From contig MNDR01000096.1 of assembly GCA_001915025.1 (NCBI GenBank), positions 1 to 43,352 of the forward strand: a stretch of 43,352 nucleotides of DNA. The letters run 5' to 3'. A program made the position numbers and the translations under genes. The notes beneath the pieces were generated by a model. That model saw nothing but the letters and a program-made list of their open reading frames with translations. It was not told the DNA's origin and did not search any database. This DNA is from Gemmatimonadetes bacterium 13_2_20CM_2_65_7 (GTDB lineage Bacteria; Gemmatimonadota; Gemmatimonadetes; Gemmatimonadales; GWC2-71-9). This document shows, in pieces, positions 7,523 through 14,946 of this stretch (the stretch's first letter is position 1; each line of letters begins with the position of its first letter).

Positions 7523-8937
7523 CGCCGGCGCACGTCCTCATCGTCGACGACGACCCGGCCCTGCTGCAGGCGCTGCCCGAGGCCCTCCGCCTCCGCATGG
7601 GCGGGCTGATGGTGGACACCGCCGACTCGGCCGCGGGCGCGCTCGAGCAGATTGCCGCCAGGGACTACAATGCGATCGTCACCGACATCAAGATGCCGGG
7701 GATGGACGGGTTCGCGTTGTTGGACGAGATCCGGGCGCGCCAGCCCGACACGCCCACGCTGATGATCACCGGACACGGCGAGCGTGCCCTGGCGATTGCC
7801 GCCCTCCGCAAGGGGGCCTGTGACTATGTCCAAAAGCCGATCGATCGGGATTACTTCGTGGCGTCGTTGTGCCGCGCGATTCAAATGAACGAGCTGAGCC
7901 GCAAGCTCAAGCAACAGCAGCTGACCCTGGAGCGCCGTGCCAATGAGCTGGAGCGAACCGTCGAGCAGCGCACGCGCGACTTGCAGGAGGCAAACAAGAT
8001 CATCCGGAGCCCGTTGCGGTGGTTGACGGCCCCGAATCAGCAGCTGGAACAGCTTGTCCAGCAGATAGGGCGGGCAGCCGACTCCTTGCTCCCGATCCTC
8101 ATCGAGGGCGAGACCGGCACCGGCAAGGAGCTCGTGGCCCGGGCGATCCATCAGCTGAGTGCCCGACGCGAGCAGCCATTCGTCGCCATCGACTGCGCCG
8201 CGAAATCGGACACGCCGATCGAGGAGGAGTTCCAGCTTGCTGAGGGCGGCACCCTCTTCCTCGACGAGATTGTCAGCCTTCCCCTCCCCACGCAACCTCA
8301 GGTCTTGGGGGCCATCCAGGAACGACAGGTGCTGCCGCCCGGTAGCGAGACGCCCGTCCCCGTGGACGTGCGGACCATCGCTGCCTCCAGCGTCTCGCTC
8401 GAGCTAGCGGTGCGGGCCGGCTGGTTCCGCCAGGATGTCTACTGCGGCTTGAACGACGTCGTCATCACCCTACCGCCCCTGAGGCAGCGAGACGACATTC
8501 TTCACCTGGCGAAGGATTTTGTCGCAGAAGCCAGCATGGAGTTTGGCCGCCCCTGCCGAGAGATCTCGACGTCGGCGGCTGAGGTCCTACTGCGCCACTC
8601 CTGGCCTGGGAACGTGCGAGAGCTGCGGAACGTCATGCGCCGCGCTACCCTGCTCGCTGCGGATGTCATTGACCGGCAACACCTGTCTCTGCTTGACGGA
8701 TCGCGGACATCTACACGCCGAAGCGGTCCGACTGCGATCGGACCGTCTCTGAAGGAGATCGCAGAAGCGGCCGCCGAGGACGCCGAGCGCCAGGCGATCC
8801 GTCAGGCCCTCCAGGCCTGTAAGGGGAACAAGACCGAGGCAGCGCGCCGCCTGCGCACCGACTACAAGACCCTCCACCTCAAGATCAAGCAATACGGCAT
8901 CGACGCCGAGCGATTCAAAAAACTCCGAGCGTCGTGA
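7519..8937 (+). CDS. NtrC-family response regulator lacking the GAFTGA loop
   Basis: A 472-residue regulator. The receiver domain (1-120) has the acidic pair near residue 10, phosphoacceptor Asp56 in VTDIKMPG, and Lys106. A coiled linker (130-160) leads to an AAA+ domain with Walker A GETGTGKE (197-204), Walker B GGTLFLDE (243-250) and the FRQDVY and SWPGNVREL motifs. A Fis-type helix-turn-helix lies at about 432-460 (GNKTEAARRL). Between IDCAA (224-228) and the Walker B strand only about 14 residues remain, where sigma-54 activators carry about 30, including ESELFGHExGAFTGA. The loop that contacts sigma-54 is therefore missing, so it more likely acts with a sigma-70-type polymerase or as a repressor, as in other GAFTGA-less family members. 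Third gene of the PAS/kinase operon (ATGA overlap). Confidence 0.9.
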   Translation: MTPAHVLIVDDDPALLQALPEALRLRMGGLMVDTADSAAGALEQIAARDYNAIVTDIKMPGMDGFALLDEIRARQPDTPTLMITGHGERALAIAALRKGACDYVQKPIDRDYFVASLCRAIQMNELSRKLKQQQLTLERRANELERTVEQRTRDLQEANKIIRSPLRWLTAPNQQLEQLVQQIGRAADSLLPILIEGETGTGKELVARAIHQLSARREQPFVAIDCAAKSDTPIEEEFQLAEGGTLFLDEIVSLPLPTQPQVLGAIQERQVLPPGSETPVPVDVRTIAASSVSLELAVRAGWFRQDVYCGLNDVVITLPPLRQRDDILHLAKDFVAEASMEFGRPCREISTSAAEVLLRHSWPGNVRELRNVMRRATLLAADVIDRQHLSLLDGSRTSTRRSGPTAIGPSLKEIAEAAAEDAERQAIRQALQACKGNKTEAARRLRTDYKTLHLKIKQYGIDAERFKKLRAS

Positions 8938-9281
8938 CTCGCCTGTAGGAGTCTGGTCCGCACCGCATGCTCTCCGCCGGCTCTGGTGAACACGCCATGG
9001 TCTCGACGCTCCCACTCGTGCAGCGGGCATGCCATGGTGCAATCGCCATGACACGCCGTTGTTCGGTCGTCGCGAGCACAAACTCGACACGCGCGCGCGC
9101 GTCAACGTGGGGCATGTGCTTTGCTAAATGTGGCGTCTGGATGCGTGCCCATAGGACTGCCGCACTCCGACGCCGCTGCGACGCCCACGTCGGGCCTGTC
9201 CGCCCGTCAGATGGCGCTTGGAGAATCCTATGCGTTCGCATGACCTATCCCTGGAGTGGCCCGACGGGAAGGAGCATGCAC
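8938..9281. other. 344-base intergenic region upstream of exported protein gene
   Basis: No gene is supported here. It contains two CCATGG palindromes in related surroundings (about 8999 and 9032), a CG dinucleotide run near 9090-9100 and the sigma-54-like element at 9110-9125. The frame downstream stays open through this region from 8967, but its translation lacks protein character. Confidence 0.4.
9110..9125 (+). promoter_or_regulatory. Sigma-54-like -24/-12 element
   Basis: GGGCAT-N5-TTGCT matches the sigma-54 consensus TGGCAC-N5-TTGCW with the key GG and GC dinucleotides exactly 10 bases apart. It lies 157 bases before the chosen start of the 9282 gene. Chance matches are possible in GC-rich DNA, and the neighbouring NtrC-like regulator lacks the loop needed to work with sigma-54. 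Confidence 0.3.
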
Positions 9282-10586
9282 ATGTCAACGCTGAGGAATT
9301 CTTTACTGCTGTTGCTGAGTGTCGGAGTGGCCGCGCCAGCGGCTGCCCGACCGCGGGGACCAGCTGCCGTGTGGCCGGGGGTAAGTGACGTGCTGCTGAA
9401 TGTCAGAGTGGCCGCTTCGGTTGCTGCCTGGCCAGGGATTGCTGCCTGGCCGGGAGACGGATTGAATGATTCCGAGCGACCGGGGAGCGTGCTGGTGTTC
9501 CCCAAGTACAGAAATGGCACCCAGACTCTCACCGACCAGGGCGTAGTCCCCAACACCGAGTTCGAGATCAGCGTGAAGTGCCCCACGAACCCGGACGGTA
9601 CGCCAGTTGACTGCACGACTTTGCCCGATTTTCCCAATGTGCACCTGAAGGGCCACTGGGTCTGCGCTGGTGATGGGGGTCCGGAGCAGCCAGGCATCTG
9701 CCATGAGAGTGACTTCGAGGTCCAAACCACGGTCAACGGGACCCTGTACCTCACGACCGAGCCGCTGGCAGATCCGGTCACTGGCCTGCCAACGAATGGC
9801 GTGAACCAAGCTAACGGCATCTTCACCAAGATTCCCCGGCCACCCTGCGAGGACTTCCCGGAGCCGGACTTCGGCCGTCCAAACGAAGCCTACCTGATCG
9901 TCTGGGTAACCGATGCGGGCCTCAATCCGATCAAGTTTGACGGGCTGGTCGGCGACGCGCTCCTCCGTCTGGGTCCATTGTTTAACAGCAACGTAACCGA
10001 GACGTACAACGCCCTCCCGATCCAGGCGGGCGACTTTTTCGGCACCGGCGAGCAGACCGCCGCGGACATCGGTGGAGCCCTGGCCTTTGACGGGTCTCAT
10101 TACAAGCAGGTCACGGGGACGATCATCGGGACCATCCGGTATCCAGGGCGGACGTTTGCCACCGCGGCGGCAAAAGTGGCGAACACTTCAACCGGGCGGA
10201 TCAGGACTAAGCTGAGCCTGCTGACGCTCGATGTGCTCTCCAACCGCGTGAACGAGGTGACCTTCGTCGACTTCGACTTCTTCAACGAGGCTGAGGTGCA
10301 CCACTCGGCCGCCACAACCTTCGTGTGTTACGTAACCCGAGACTTGGACGGGTCGTCCGGAGATAGGCCCCCGATTGACCCGTTCTTGAACAACAGCTTT
10401 GGCAGAAAGGGGCTCGTCGTGTCCGGGCCGGCCCAGCGCTTGGATGGCACGCGCGTCAGTCTCGTGGCGCTGCTCGAGGTTCTTGAGGACCCGAGCGTTG
10501 GAGCCTCACGCGCCTACGCGAACCCCCTGTACAAGGATGGCAGCCCAGTCACGACGACTTTCTTCCCCAGCGGGGTGTTGCCTTAA
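9282..10586 (+). CDS. Exported protein of unknown function
   Basis: A 434-residue secreted protein. ATG 9282 is chosen because GGAAGGAG (9267-9274) sits 7 bases upstream and a signal peptide follows at once (MSTLRNSLLLLLSVGVAAPA). The following 40 residues are odd: a second, partly duplicated hydrophobic stretch (VLLNVRVAASVAA) and three WPG tripeptides (VWPG, AWPG, AWPG). The mature domain starts near GSVLVFPKYRNG; it is rich in beta strands, with a pair of Cys near TNPDGTPVDC and several single Cys that suggest disulfides outside the cytoplasm. I do not recognise a named family. It lies between a two-component operon and the T2SS pseudopilin genes and ends at a strong terminator, so it is a reasonable candidate T2SS substrate, but that is inference. 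Confidence 0.75.
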   Translation: MSTLRNSLLLLLSVGVAAPAAARPRGPAAVWPGVSDVLLNVRVAASVAAWPGIAAWPGDGLNDSERPGSVLVFPKYRNGTQTLTDQGVVPNTEFEISVKCPTNPDGTPVDCTTLPDFPNVHLKGHWVCAGDGGPEQPGICHESDFEVQTTVNGTLYLTTEPLADPVTGLPTNGVNQANGIFTKIPRPPCEDFPEPDFGRPNEAYLIVWVTDAGLNPIKFDGLVGDALLRLGPLFNSNVTETYNALPIQAGDFFGTGEQTAADIGGALAFDGSHYKQVTGTIIGTIRYPGRTFATAAAKVANTSTGRIRTKLSLLTLDVLSNRVNEVTFVDFDFFNEAEVHHSAATTFVCYVTRDLDGSSGDRPPIDPFLNNSFGRKGLVVSGPAQRLDGTRVSLVALLEVLEDPSVGASRAYANPLYKDGSPVTTTFFPSGVLP

Positions 10587-10610
10587 CTCACCTCCTGCGC
10601 CGCGCTGCAC

Positions 10611-10642
10611 GGGGGGCTGGGTCCCGACCCAGCCCCCGTCTT
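10611..10642 (+). terminator. Strong terminator after the 9282 gene
   Basis: GGGGGCTGGGTC (10612-10623) and GACCCAGCCCCC (10626-10637) form a perfect 12-base inverted repeat (effectively about 11 pairs with a small loop), followed by GTCTTATCTGT. It lies 25 bases past the stop codon of the exported-protein gene and isolates it from the FG-GAP gene. Confidence 0.8.
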
Positions 10643-10750
10643 ATCTGTCCCGGTCAGGAAACCTGTTAGAATTCTGGCCGGGCCGTACGTCATTCCCCGG
10701 GCGGCACGGAAACCGGCGAGCGCGCGCTGGCCTCGCGACAGCGGAGGGCT

Positions 10751-11959
10751 ATGTTCGGCTCCAAGGGACGATGGTTCGGGGTTCTCACGGCATGGGTCGT
10801 CGCGGGCTGTGCCGCTCACCCCCGATCCGCACCGCTGCTTCCCCGCTCTGCGCCGTCCCTGCCCCCCTATGCTCTGGCTCTCACCCTCGGGCCCGGGAAG
10901 GAATGGCGCTTTGAGCCCCTCGTCGTCGATCTCAACGGGGACGGCCATCTCGATCTCGTCGCGACGGCCCGGCTTGCCAGCCCGTCCCTCCACATCTGGC
11001 TGGGCGACGGTAAAGGCGGCTTCAGCCCGATGACGCCCACGTGGACCGATATCGGCTACGGCGCCCTCGCCGCGGGGGATATCAATGGCGATGGGTTTCC
11101 GGACATCGTGGCGGCCGGCCACTCTGGAGGAGTGCAGACGCTCCTCAGCGACGGGAAGGGAGGTTTCACTGAAAGTACTTTCCGGCGAGAGGACGGGTAC
11201 GTGGCGGCCCAGCTTGCCGATCTCAACGGGGACGGCCACCTGGACCTGATCCTGGTTGGGTATCAAAGGGCGGGCATCGAGGTGTATTTCGGTGATGGGA
11301 AAGGGAACTGGACGCTCCACACGACGCTGCCCGAGACACTCCCGGGGCGGTCCATGCCGGGTCGGGCCCTGGTTGTCGGGGACCTCAATCACGACGGTCA
11401 CCTGGACCTGGTTGCAGCGTTCCAGCGCTGGGGGGTCTACATCTACTGCGGCGATGGGCGCGGAGGCTTCACTGGGGGCCCCGTGGGCTTTCACTCCGTG
11501 AGCCAGGTGTTTGAATCGGTGGCCCTGGCTGACGTCAACAAGGACGCCCATCCCGATATCGTCTTCAACGGAACCTTTTTCGGCCCCGATCAGCCCAACG
11601 GTCCGGACGTCTACCTGGGGGACGGCCAGGGGGGGTGGAAAGCCTCGTCAGACGGGTTGAAAGTCATCCAATTTCCCTCGGCGGGAATCGCCTTGGGGGA
11701 TCTCGACCAAGACGGGAACATGGACATCGTCGCGGGTGGAAATGGCACCGGCGCGTTTCCGTCCGGGTACGGGCTGTTCTGGTTCAGGGGCGATGGTAAG
11801 GGCGGCTGGTCGCTGGTGCAGGACTGCGGCCTCCCGCCGCAGGGGTTGTCGATACCGTACGGCGTTCGCTTGGCGGACCTGGATCACGACGGAGTTCTGG
11901 AGATCATTCTCCTGAGCGGCGGGGCAAACGGGAGCATCACGATCTGGAAGCGGCGATAG
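10751..11959 (+). CDS. FG-GAP/VCBS-repeat lipoprotein
   Basis: A 402-residue exported protein. Its signal peptide ends in the lipobox-like VVAGCAAHP, so Cys20 may be lipidated. The rest is an FG-GAP/VCBS beta-propeller of about six to seven blades, each with a calcium-binding D-x-N-x-D-G-x-x-D loop, such as DLNGDGHLDL (twice), DINGDGFPDI, DLNHDGHLDL, DVNKDAHPDI, DLDQDGNMDI and DLDHDGVLEI, and with repeated G-D-G-K-G-G-[FW] turns. Such propellers bind sugars or proteins on the cell surface; no enzymatic residues are evident. GGAGGG lies just before ATG 10751. It directly precedes gspJ (17 bases) on the same strand and may be cotranscribed with gspJIK, so it could be a T2SS-linked surface protein. 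Confidence 0.87.
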   Translation: MFGSKGRWFGVLTAWVVAGCAAHPRSAPLLPRSAPSLPPYALALTLGPGKEWRFEPLVVDLNGDGHLDLVATARLASPSLHIWLGDGKGGFSPMTPTWTDIGYGALAAGDINGDGFPDIVAAGHSGGVQTLLSDGKGGFTESTFRREDGYVAAQLADLNGDGHLDLILVGYQRAGIEVYFGDGKGNWTLHTTLPETLPGRSMPGRALVVGDLNHDGHLDLVAAFQRWGVYIYCGDGRGGFTGGPVGFHSVSQVFESVALADVNKDAHPDIVFNGTFFGPDQPNGPDVYLGDGQGGWKASSDGLKVIQFPSAGIALGDLDQDGNMDIVAGGNGTGAFPSGYGLFWFRGDGKGGWSLVQDCGLPPQGLSIPYGVRLADLDHDGVLEIILLSGGANGSITIWKRR

Positions 11960-11976
11960 CTCATGAGGATTGCCGA

Positions 11977-12558
11977 GTGACTCGCGCGTCCGGCTTCACG
12001 CTGCTCGAAGTGATGCTGGCGATCGTGCTCACAGGCCTTGTGGTGCTCCTGGCCTACGGGGCGGCCCAGGTGAGCTACGACGCCCAGGCGCGCCTGCGCG
12101 CGAATATTGGAGCGTTGCAGGAAGCCCGCGCACTACGAGAGCTGCTCCAAGACGCGCTGCGCAGCGCCCGGGCGCCGCAACGCCCCGGGGACCCGCGGTT
12201 CACGCTGCACGCGGGCCGGTTGTCCTTCGTGACGGCTGGGGGCGGGCCGCCGATTGATCCGGACTACGACTGGCTGGTTACGATCGAGCCGGGTGCGGAC
12301 GGGCTCGAGTTCTCAGCAACCCCAGTCGGGCGTGCCCCTGCCACCGTGGTGACGTTCCGCGTTCCCGGCGTGACGCGCTGGGACGTGCGGGCGCTCGCGC
12401 CAAGCCAACTGCAATGGCTCGAGGAGTGGCCGCAGACGACGCTGCTGCCTCGCGCAGTGGCGATCACAATGTGGCACGACTCCACGCAGCTGGGATTGCC
12501 GTTGCAAGCGCGGCTCTTGGCGGGCGCTCGCCTGGCGACGGGGGGCTCGCGACAATGA
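11977..12558 (+). CDS. gspJ: T2SS minor pseudopilin GspJ
   Basis: A 193-residue pseudopilin with the prepilin signal SGFTLLEVMLAIVLTGLVVL at residues 5-24, cut after Gly6 with Glu at +5. Length and position in front of gspI and gspK fit GspJ, which with GspI, GspK and GspH forms the pseudopilus tip. A GTG start is used because it lies six codons before the signal and GAGGA is nearby at 11965; the ATG at 11963 is out of frame. Its stop overlaps the gspI start by 4 bases. In many bacteria gspI precedes gspJ; the order here is reversed, so the J/I names rest on length (193 against 124 residues). Confidence 0.75.
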   Translation: MTRASGFTLLEVMLAIVLTGLVVLLAYGAAQVSYDAQARLRANIGALQEARALRELLQDALRSARAPQRPGDPRFTLHAGRLSFVTAGGGPPIDPDYDWLVTIEPGADGLEFSATPVGRAPATVVTFRVPGVTRWDVRALAPSQLQWLEEWPQTTLLPRAVAITMWHDSTQLGLPLQARLLAGARLATGGSRQ

Positions 12559-12929
12559 CGAGAAACGAGCGGGGGTTCACACTCCTCGAAGTCATGGTGG
12601 CACTCGTGGTGCTCAGCCTCGTCGCCTTGGGCTACCTGCAGTTATTCCATGGCAGCCATCGGCTTGTCGGCGATGCCCGGGAGTGGTCACAGGCAGTGGA
12701 GTACGCCGAGGACGCGATCGAGCGGGCGAAGCTAAGCGGGCCGGGCTTCACTGGGACGCCAGCCGAGTCGCTGCCCGGGGGGTTTCGGCGCGAAGTCACG
12801 AGCCGCCCGTGGCAACCTGGACTGACGCTCGTGACCGTGACCGTGTTTCTCCCAGGCAGCGGTCGCTTCGACCTCGATTGGCTGGCGCAGGACCAACCGG
12901 CCGAACAGCGAGGGAGAGTGTCACCATGA
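12555..12929 (+). CDS. gspI: T2SS minor pseudopilin GspI
   Basis: A 124-residue pseudopilin. ATG 12555 overlaps the gspJ stop (ATGA) and leads into the prepilin signal RGFTLLEVMVALVVLSLVAL at residues 6-25. The short periplasmic domain, with paired strands around LVTVTVFLPGSG and a compact tail, matches GspI length. It is translationally coupled to both neighbours, since its own stop overlaps the gspK start by 4 bases. The frame extends far upstream of 12555 but that part lies inside gspJ in another frame. Confidence 0.78.
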   Translation: MTRNERGFTLLEVMVALVVLSLVALGYLQLFHGSHRLVGDAREWSQAVEYAEDAIERAKLSGPGFTGTPAESLPGGFRREVTSRPWQPGLTLVTVTVFLPGSGRFDLDWLAQDQPAEQRGRVSP

Positions 12930-13750
12930 GGTGCGGGGATCGCCGCGGCGTCGCGCTGATTTTCGTGCTGTGGCTGCTCGTGCTGCTCGGCGTGATCGTG
13001 GCTGAAGTCGTGTCGCAGGCTCGGACGGAGGCTCAAATCCTTTCGAGCCTGCGCGCGCGCATCGTGGCCCGCTACAGTGCCGAAAGCGGCATCCTCGCTG
13101 CGACAACCCGGATCGAGGCGCTGCTCGACTCGACCCGCAGCCAACCCGAACGCATCACCGCGCTCCGGAACCTCGACTCGCTGCTCACGTCTCTCAACGA
13201 TCTCGATCTGGGAAGCGGGCGGTTCGCTGTGGCAGTGGTGGACCTAAACGCGCGCATCGACCTGAATCGTGCCGACGGGGCGACGCTACAGGGCTTGTTT
13301 CAGCAGTTCACCACGAATCAACGTGCGGAGGAGGTGGTGACACGACTGCAGCAGGCGCCCATCAATCGGCTCGGTGAAATCAGCAACATCCCGGGCATCA
13401 GCGACTCGCTGGCGTTGTCAGTGGCGCCGTATGTCACCGTTTGGAGCGATGGGTTGGTGAACGTCAACTCCGCTTCCGAGCGTGTGCTCGCCGCCTTGCC
13501 CGGCGTTTCCGATGCAACCGTGCGGAGCGTCGTACGACGTCGCGAAACGGGAGAGGTTTTCTTTACGACGACCGGTCTCTTCGGGCCTTCCCATACCCCC
13601 GCCCTGCGCCTAACGGCGATGCCGAGCCGCCTCATGATCATCGGCCGGGGCTGGCAGGACGGGCATCCGCTGACGCACGAGATCCAGGCGGTCTACGCCG
13701 TCGCCGGCACGCGGCTCGTGCTGCTGGCCTGGCAGGAGCGAGATCTCTAG
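12926..13750 (+). CDS. gspK: T2SS tip pseudopilin GspK
   Basis: A 274-residue protein starting at ATG 12926, which overlaps the gspI stop. It has a short basic start (MRCGDRRG) and a hydrophobic segment VALIFVLWLLVLLGVIVAEV lacking Glu at +5, as is usual for GspK, which caps the pseudopilus. The large periplasmic domain shows the GspK pattern: DLNARIDLNRAD near residue 107, then helix-hairpin-helix-like parts (INRLGEISNIPGIS; VNVNSASERVLAALPGVS) and RLMIIGRGW near the end. Its stop codon TAG interlocks with the stop of the convergent gspF: the four bases CTAG at 13747-13750 hold both stops. Confidence 0.88.
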   Translation: MRCGDRRGVALIFVLWLLVLLGVIVAEVVSQARTEAQILSSLRARIVARYSAESGILAATTRIEALLDSTRSQPERITALRNLDSLLTSLNDLDLGSGRFAVAVVDLNARIDLNRADGATLQGLFQQFTTNQRAEEVVTRLQQAPINRLGEISNIPGISDSLALSVAPYVTVWSDGLVNVNSASERVLAALPGVSDATVRSVVRRRETGEVFFTTTGLFGPSHTPALRLTAMPSRLMIIGRGWQDGHPLTHEIQAVYAVAGTRLVLLAWQERDL

Positions 13751-14946
13751 AACGCCTTGAGGTTGATGCCGTAGATCGCTTGCAGCATCGCAAGCGCGAC
13801 GAACCCGACGAGGGCGCCGAAGAAGAGGATCAGCGCCGGCTCGAGTAGGGCCACGCCGGTTCGCAGCGCGCGCCGCACCTCTCCGTCGTAGGTGTCAGCG
13901 ACGCGGATACACAACTCCTCGAGTCGCCCGCTTTCCTCTCCCACCGCGATCATTTGAAGCGCCAACGGCGGCAACGTGCCGGCAAGCGATGGCGCCAGCG
14001 CGCTCCCCTCGGACAGAGAGGCCGCCGCGCGGTCGATGCTTTCCTGCACTACGAGATTCGTCGCAGACGCTCGGGCGATCCGGAGCGCGGGCAGCGCCGG
14101 CATGCCGCTCTTCAAGAGCAGACCGAGCGTGCGAGCGAACCGCGCCGTCGAGTACTTGAGCTCGATGTCGCCGATCCAGGGCCACGCGAGCCGGGCCGCG
14201 TGCCAGCGGCGGCGCGTTTCGGGACGTGCGAGGCCGCTCCGGACCATGTAGACCGTGGCGGCGCCCAACGCCAGCCACAGCCACCAGCCTTTTGTCAGCA
14301 CGGCGCGCGCGCGGAGCAGCAGACGCGTGCTGAGAGGCAGGGTGCCACCGACATCGGCAAGCACGGTAGCGAATCGCGGGATCACGAACCCCAACAGGAC
14401 GAGCACACCGACTGTGGCGACCACGGCCAGGAGCGCGGGATAGAGCAACGCCGAGAGGACCTGGGACCGAAGCTCCGCACTCTCTTCCATGTGTTCCGAC
14501 AGACGCACGAACACGACGTCGAGCGCACCGCTCGATTCGCCGGCCGAGACGAGGGCGACAAACAGGGGATCGAAGTACCGCGGGTGCTGAGCGAGCGCGT
14601 CGGCAAGGCTGGCCCCTCCCTGCACCGCGCGGCGCACTTGCCGGACCGTCTCAGCGAGGCCCTGGTGAGTCGCGTATTGTGCGGTGAACATGAGCGCGCG
14701 ATCGAGCGGCACCCCCGCGCCCAGCAGCGTCGCGGCGTTGCGGGTCCAGAGCGTCACGGCCGCCCGCCGGCTGAGGCGCCGGCTGCCTCGCACCGCTCGG
14801 CCAGGCGTGGATTCGTCGATCCTGACAGGAAAGAGGTGTTGGCGACGCAACTCCTCCAGTACCGACTGTCGCGAGGTGGCCTGCACCACCCCTTCCACAA
14901 CCTGCCCGGCTGGTGTGGCGGCCCGGTAGCGGAACCGGACGCTCAT
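13747..14946 (-). CDS. gspF: T2SS inner-membrane platform protein GspF
   Basis: A 399-residue GspF/PilC-type platform protein. ATG 14946 overlaps the gspE stop by 4 bases and gives the usual N-terminus (MSVRFRYRAATPAGQVVEGV). Two repeated cytoplasmic GspF domains are seen, the first near residues 50-175 (RRAAVTLWTRNAATLLGAG; SLADALAQHPRYFDPLF) and the second near 250-370 (RFARTLGLLLKSGMPALPAL; IAVGEESGRLEELC), with membrane segments around 150-200 and 365-395 (ALILFFGALVGFVALAMLQA). It couples the GspE ATPase to pseudopilin assembly. Last gene of the gspL-M-C-D-E-F operon. Confidence 0.93.
   Translation of the reverse strand: MSVRFRYRAATPAGQVVEGVVQATSRQSVLEELRRQHLFPVRIDESTPGRAVRGSRRLSRRAAVTLWTRNAATLLGAGVPLDRALMFTAQYATHQGLAETVRQVRRAVQGGASLADALAQHPRYFDPLFVALVSAGESSGALDVVFVRLSEHMEESAELRSQVLSALLYPALLAVVATVGVLVLLGFVIPRFATVLADVGGTLPLSTRLLLRARAVLTKGWWLWLALGAATVYMVRSGLARPETRRRWHAARLAWPWIGDIELKYSTARFARTLGLLLKSGMPALPALRIARASATNLVVQESIDRAAASLSEGSALAPSLAGTLPPLALQMIAVGEESGRLEELCIRVADTYDGEVRRALRTGVALLEPALILFFGALVGFVALAMLQAIYGINLKAF

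Noticed and set aside
7437-8295. Minus-strand frames over the two-component operon
   Set aside because: They run antisense to well-supported kinase and regulator genes and have no recognisable domains.
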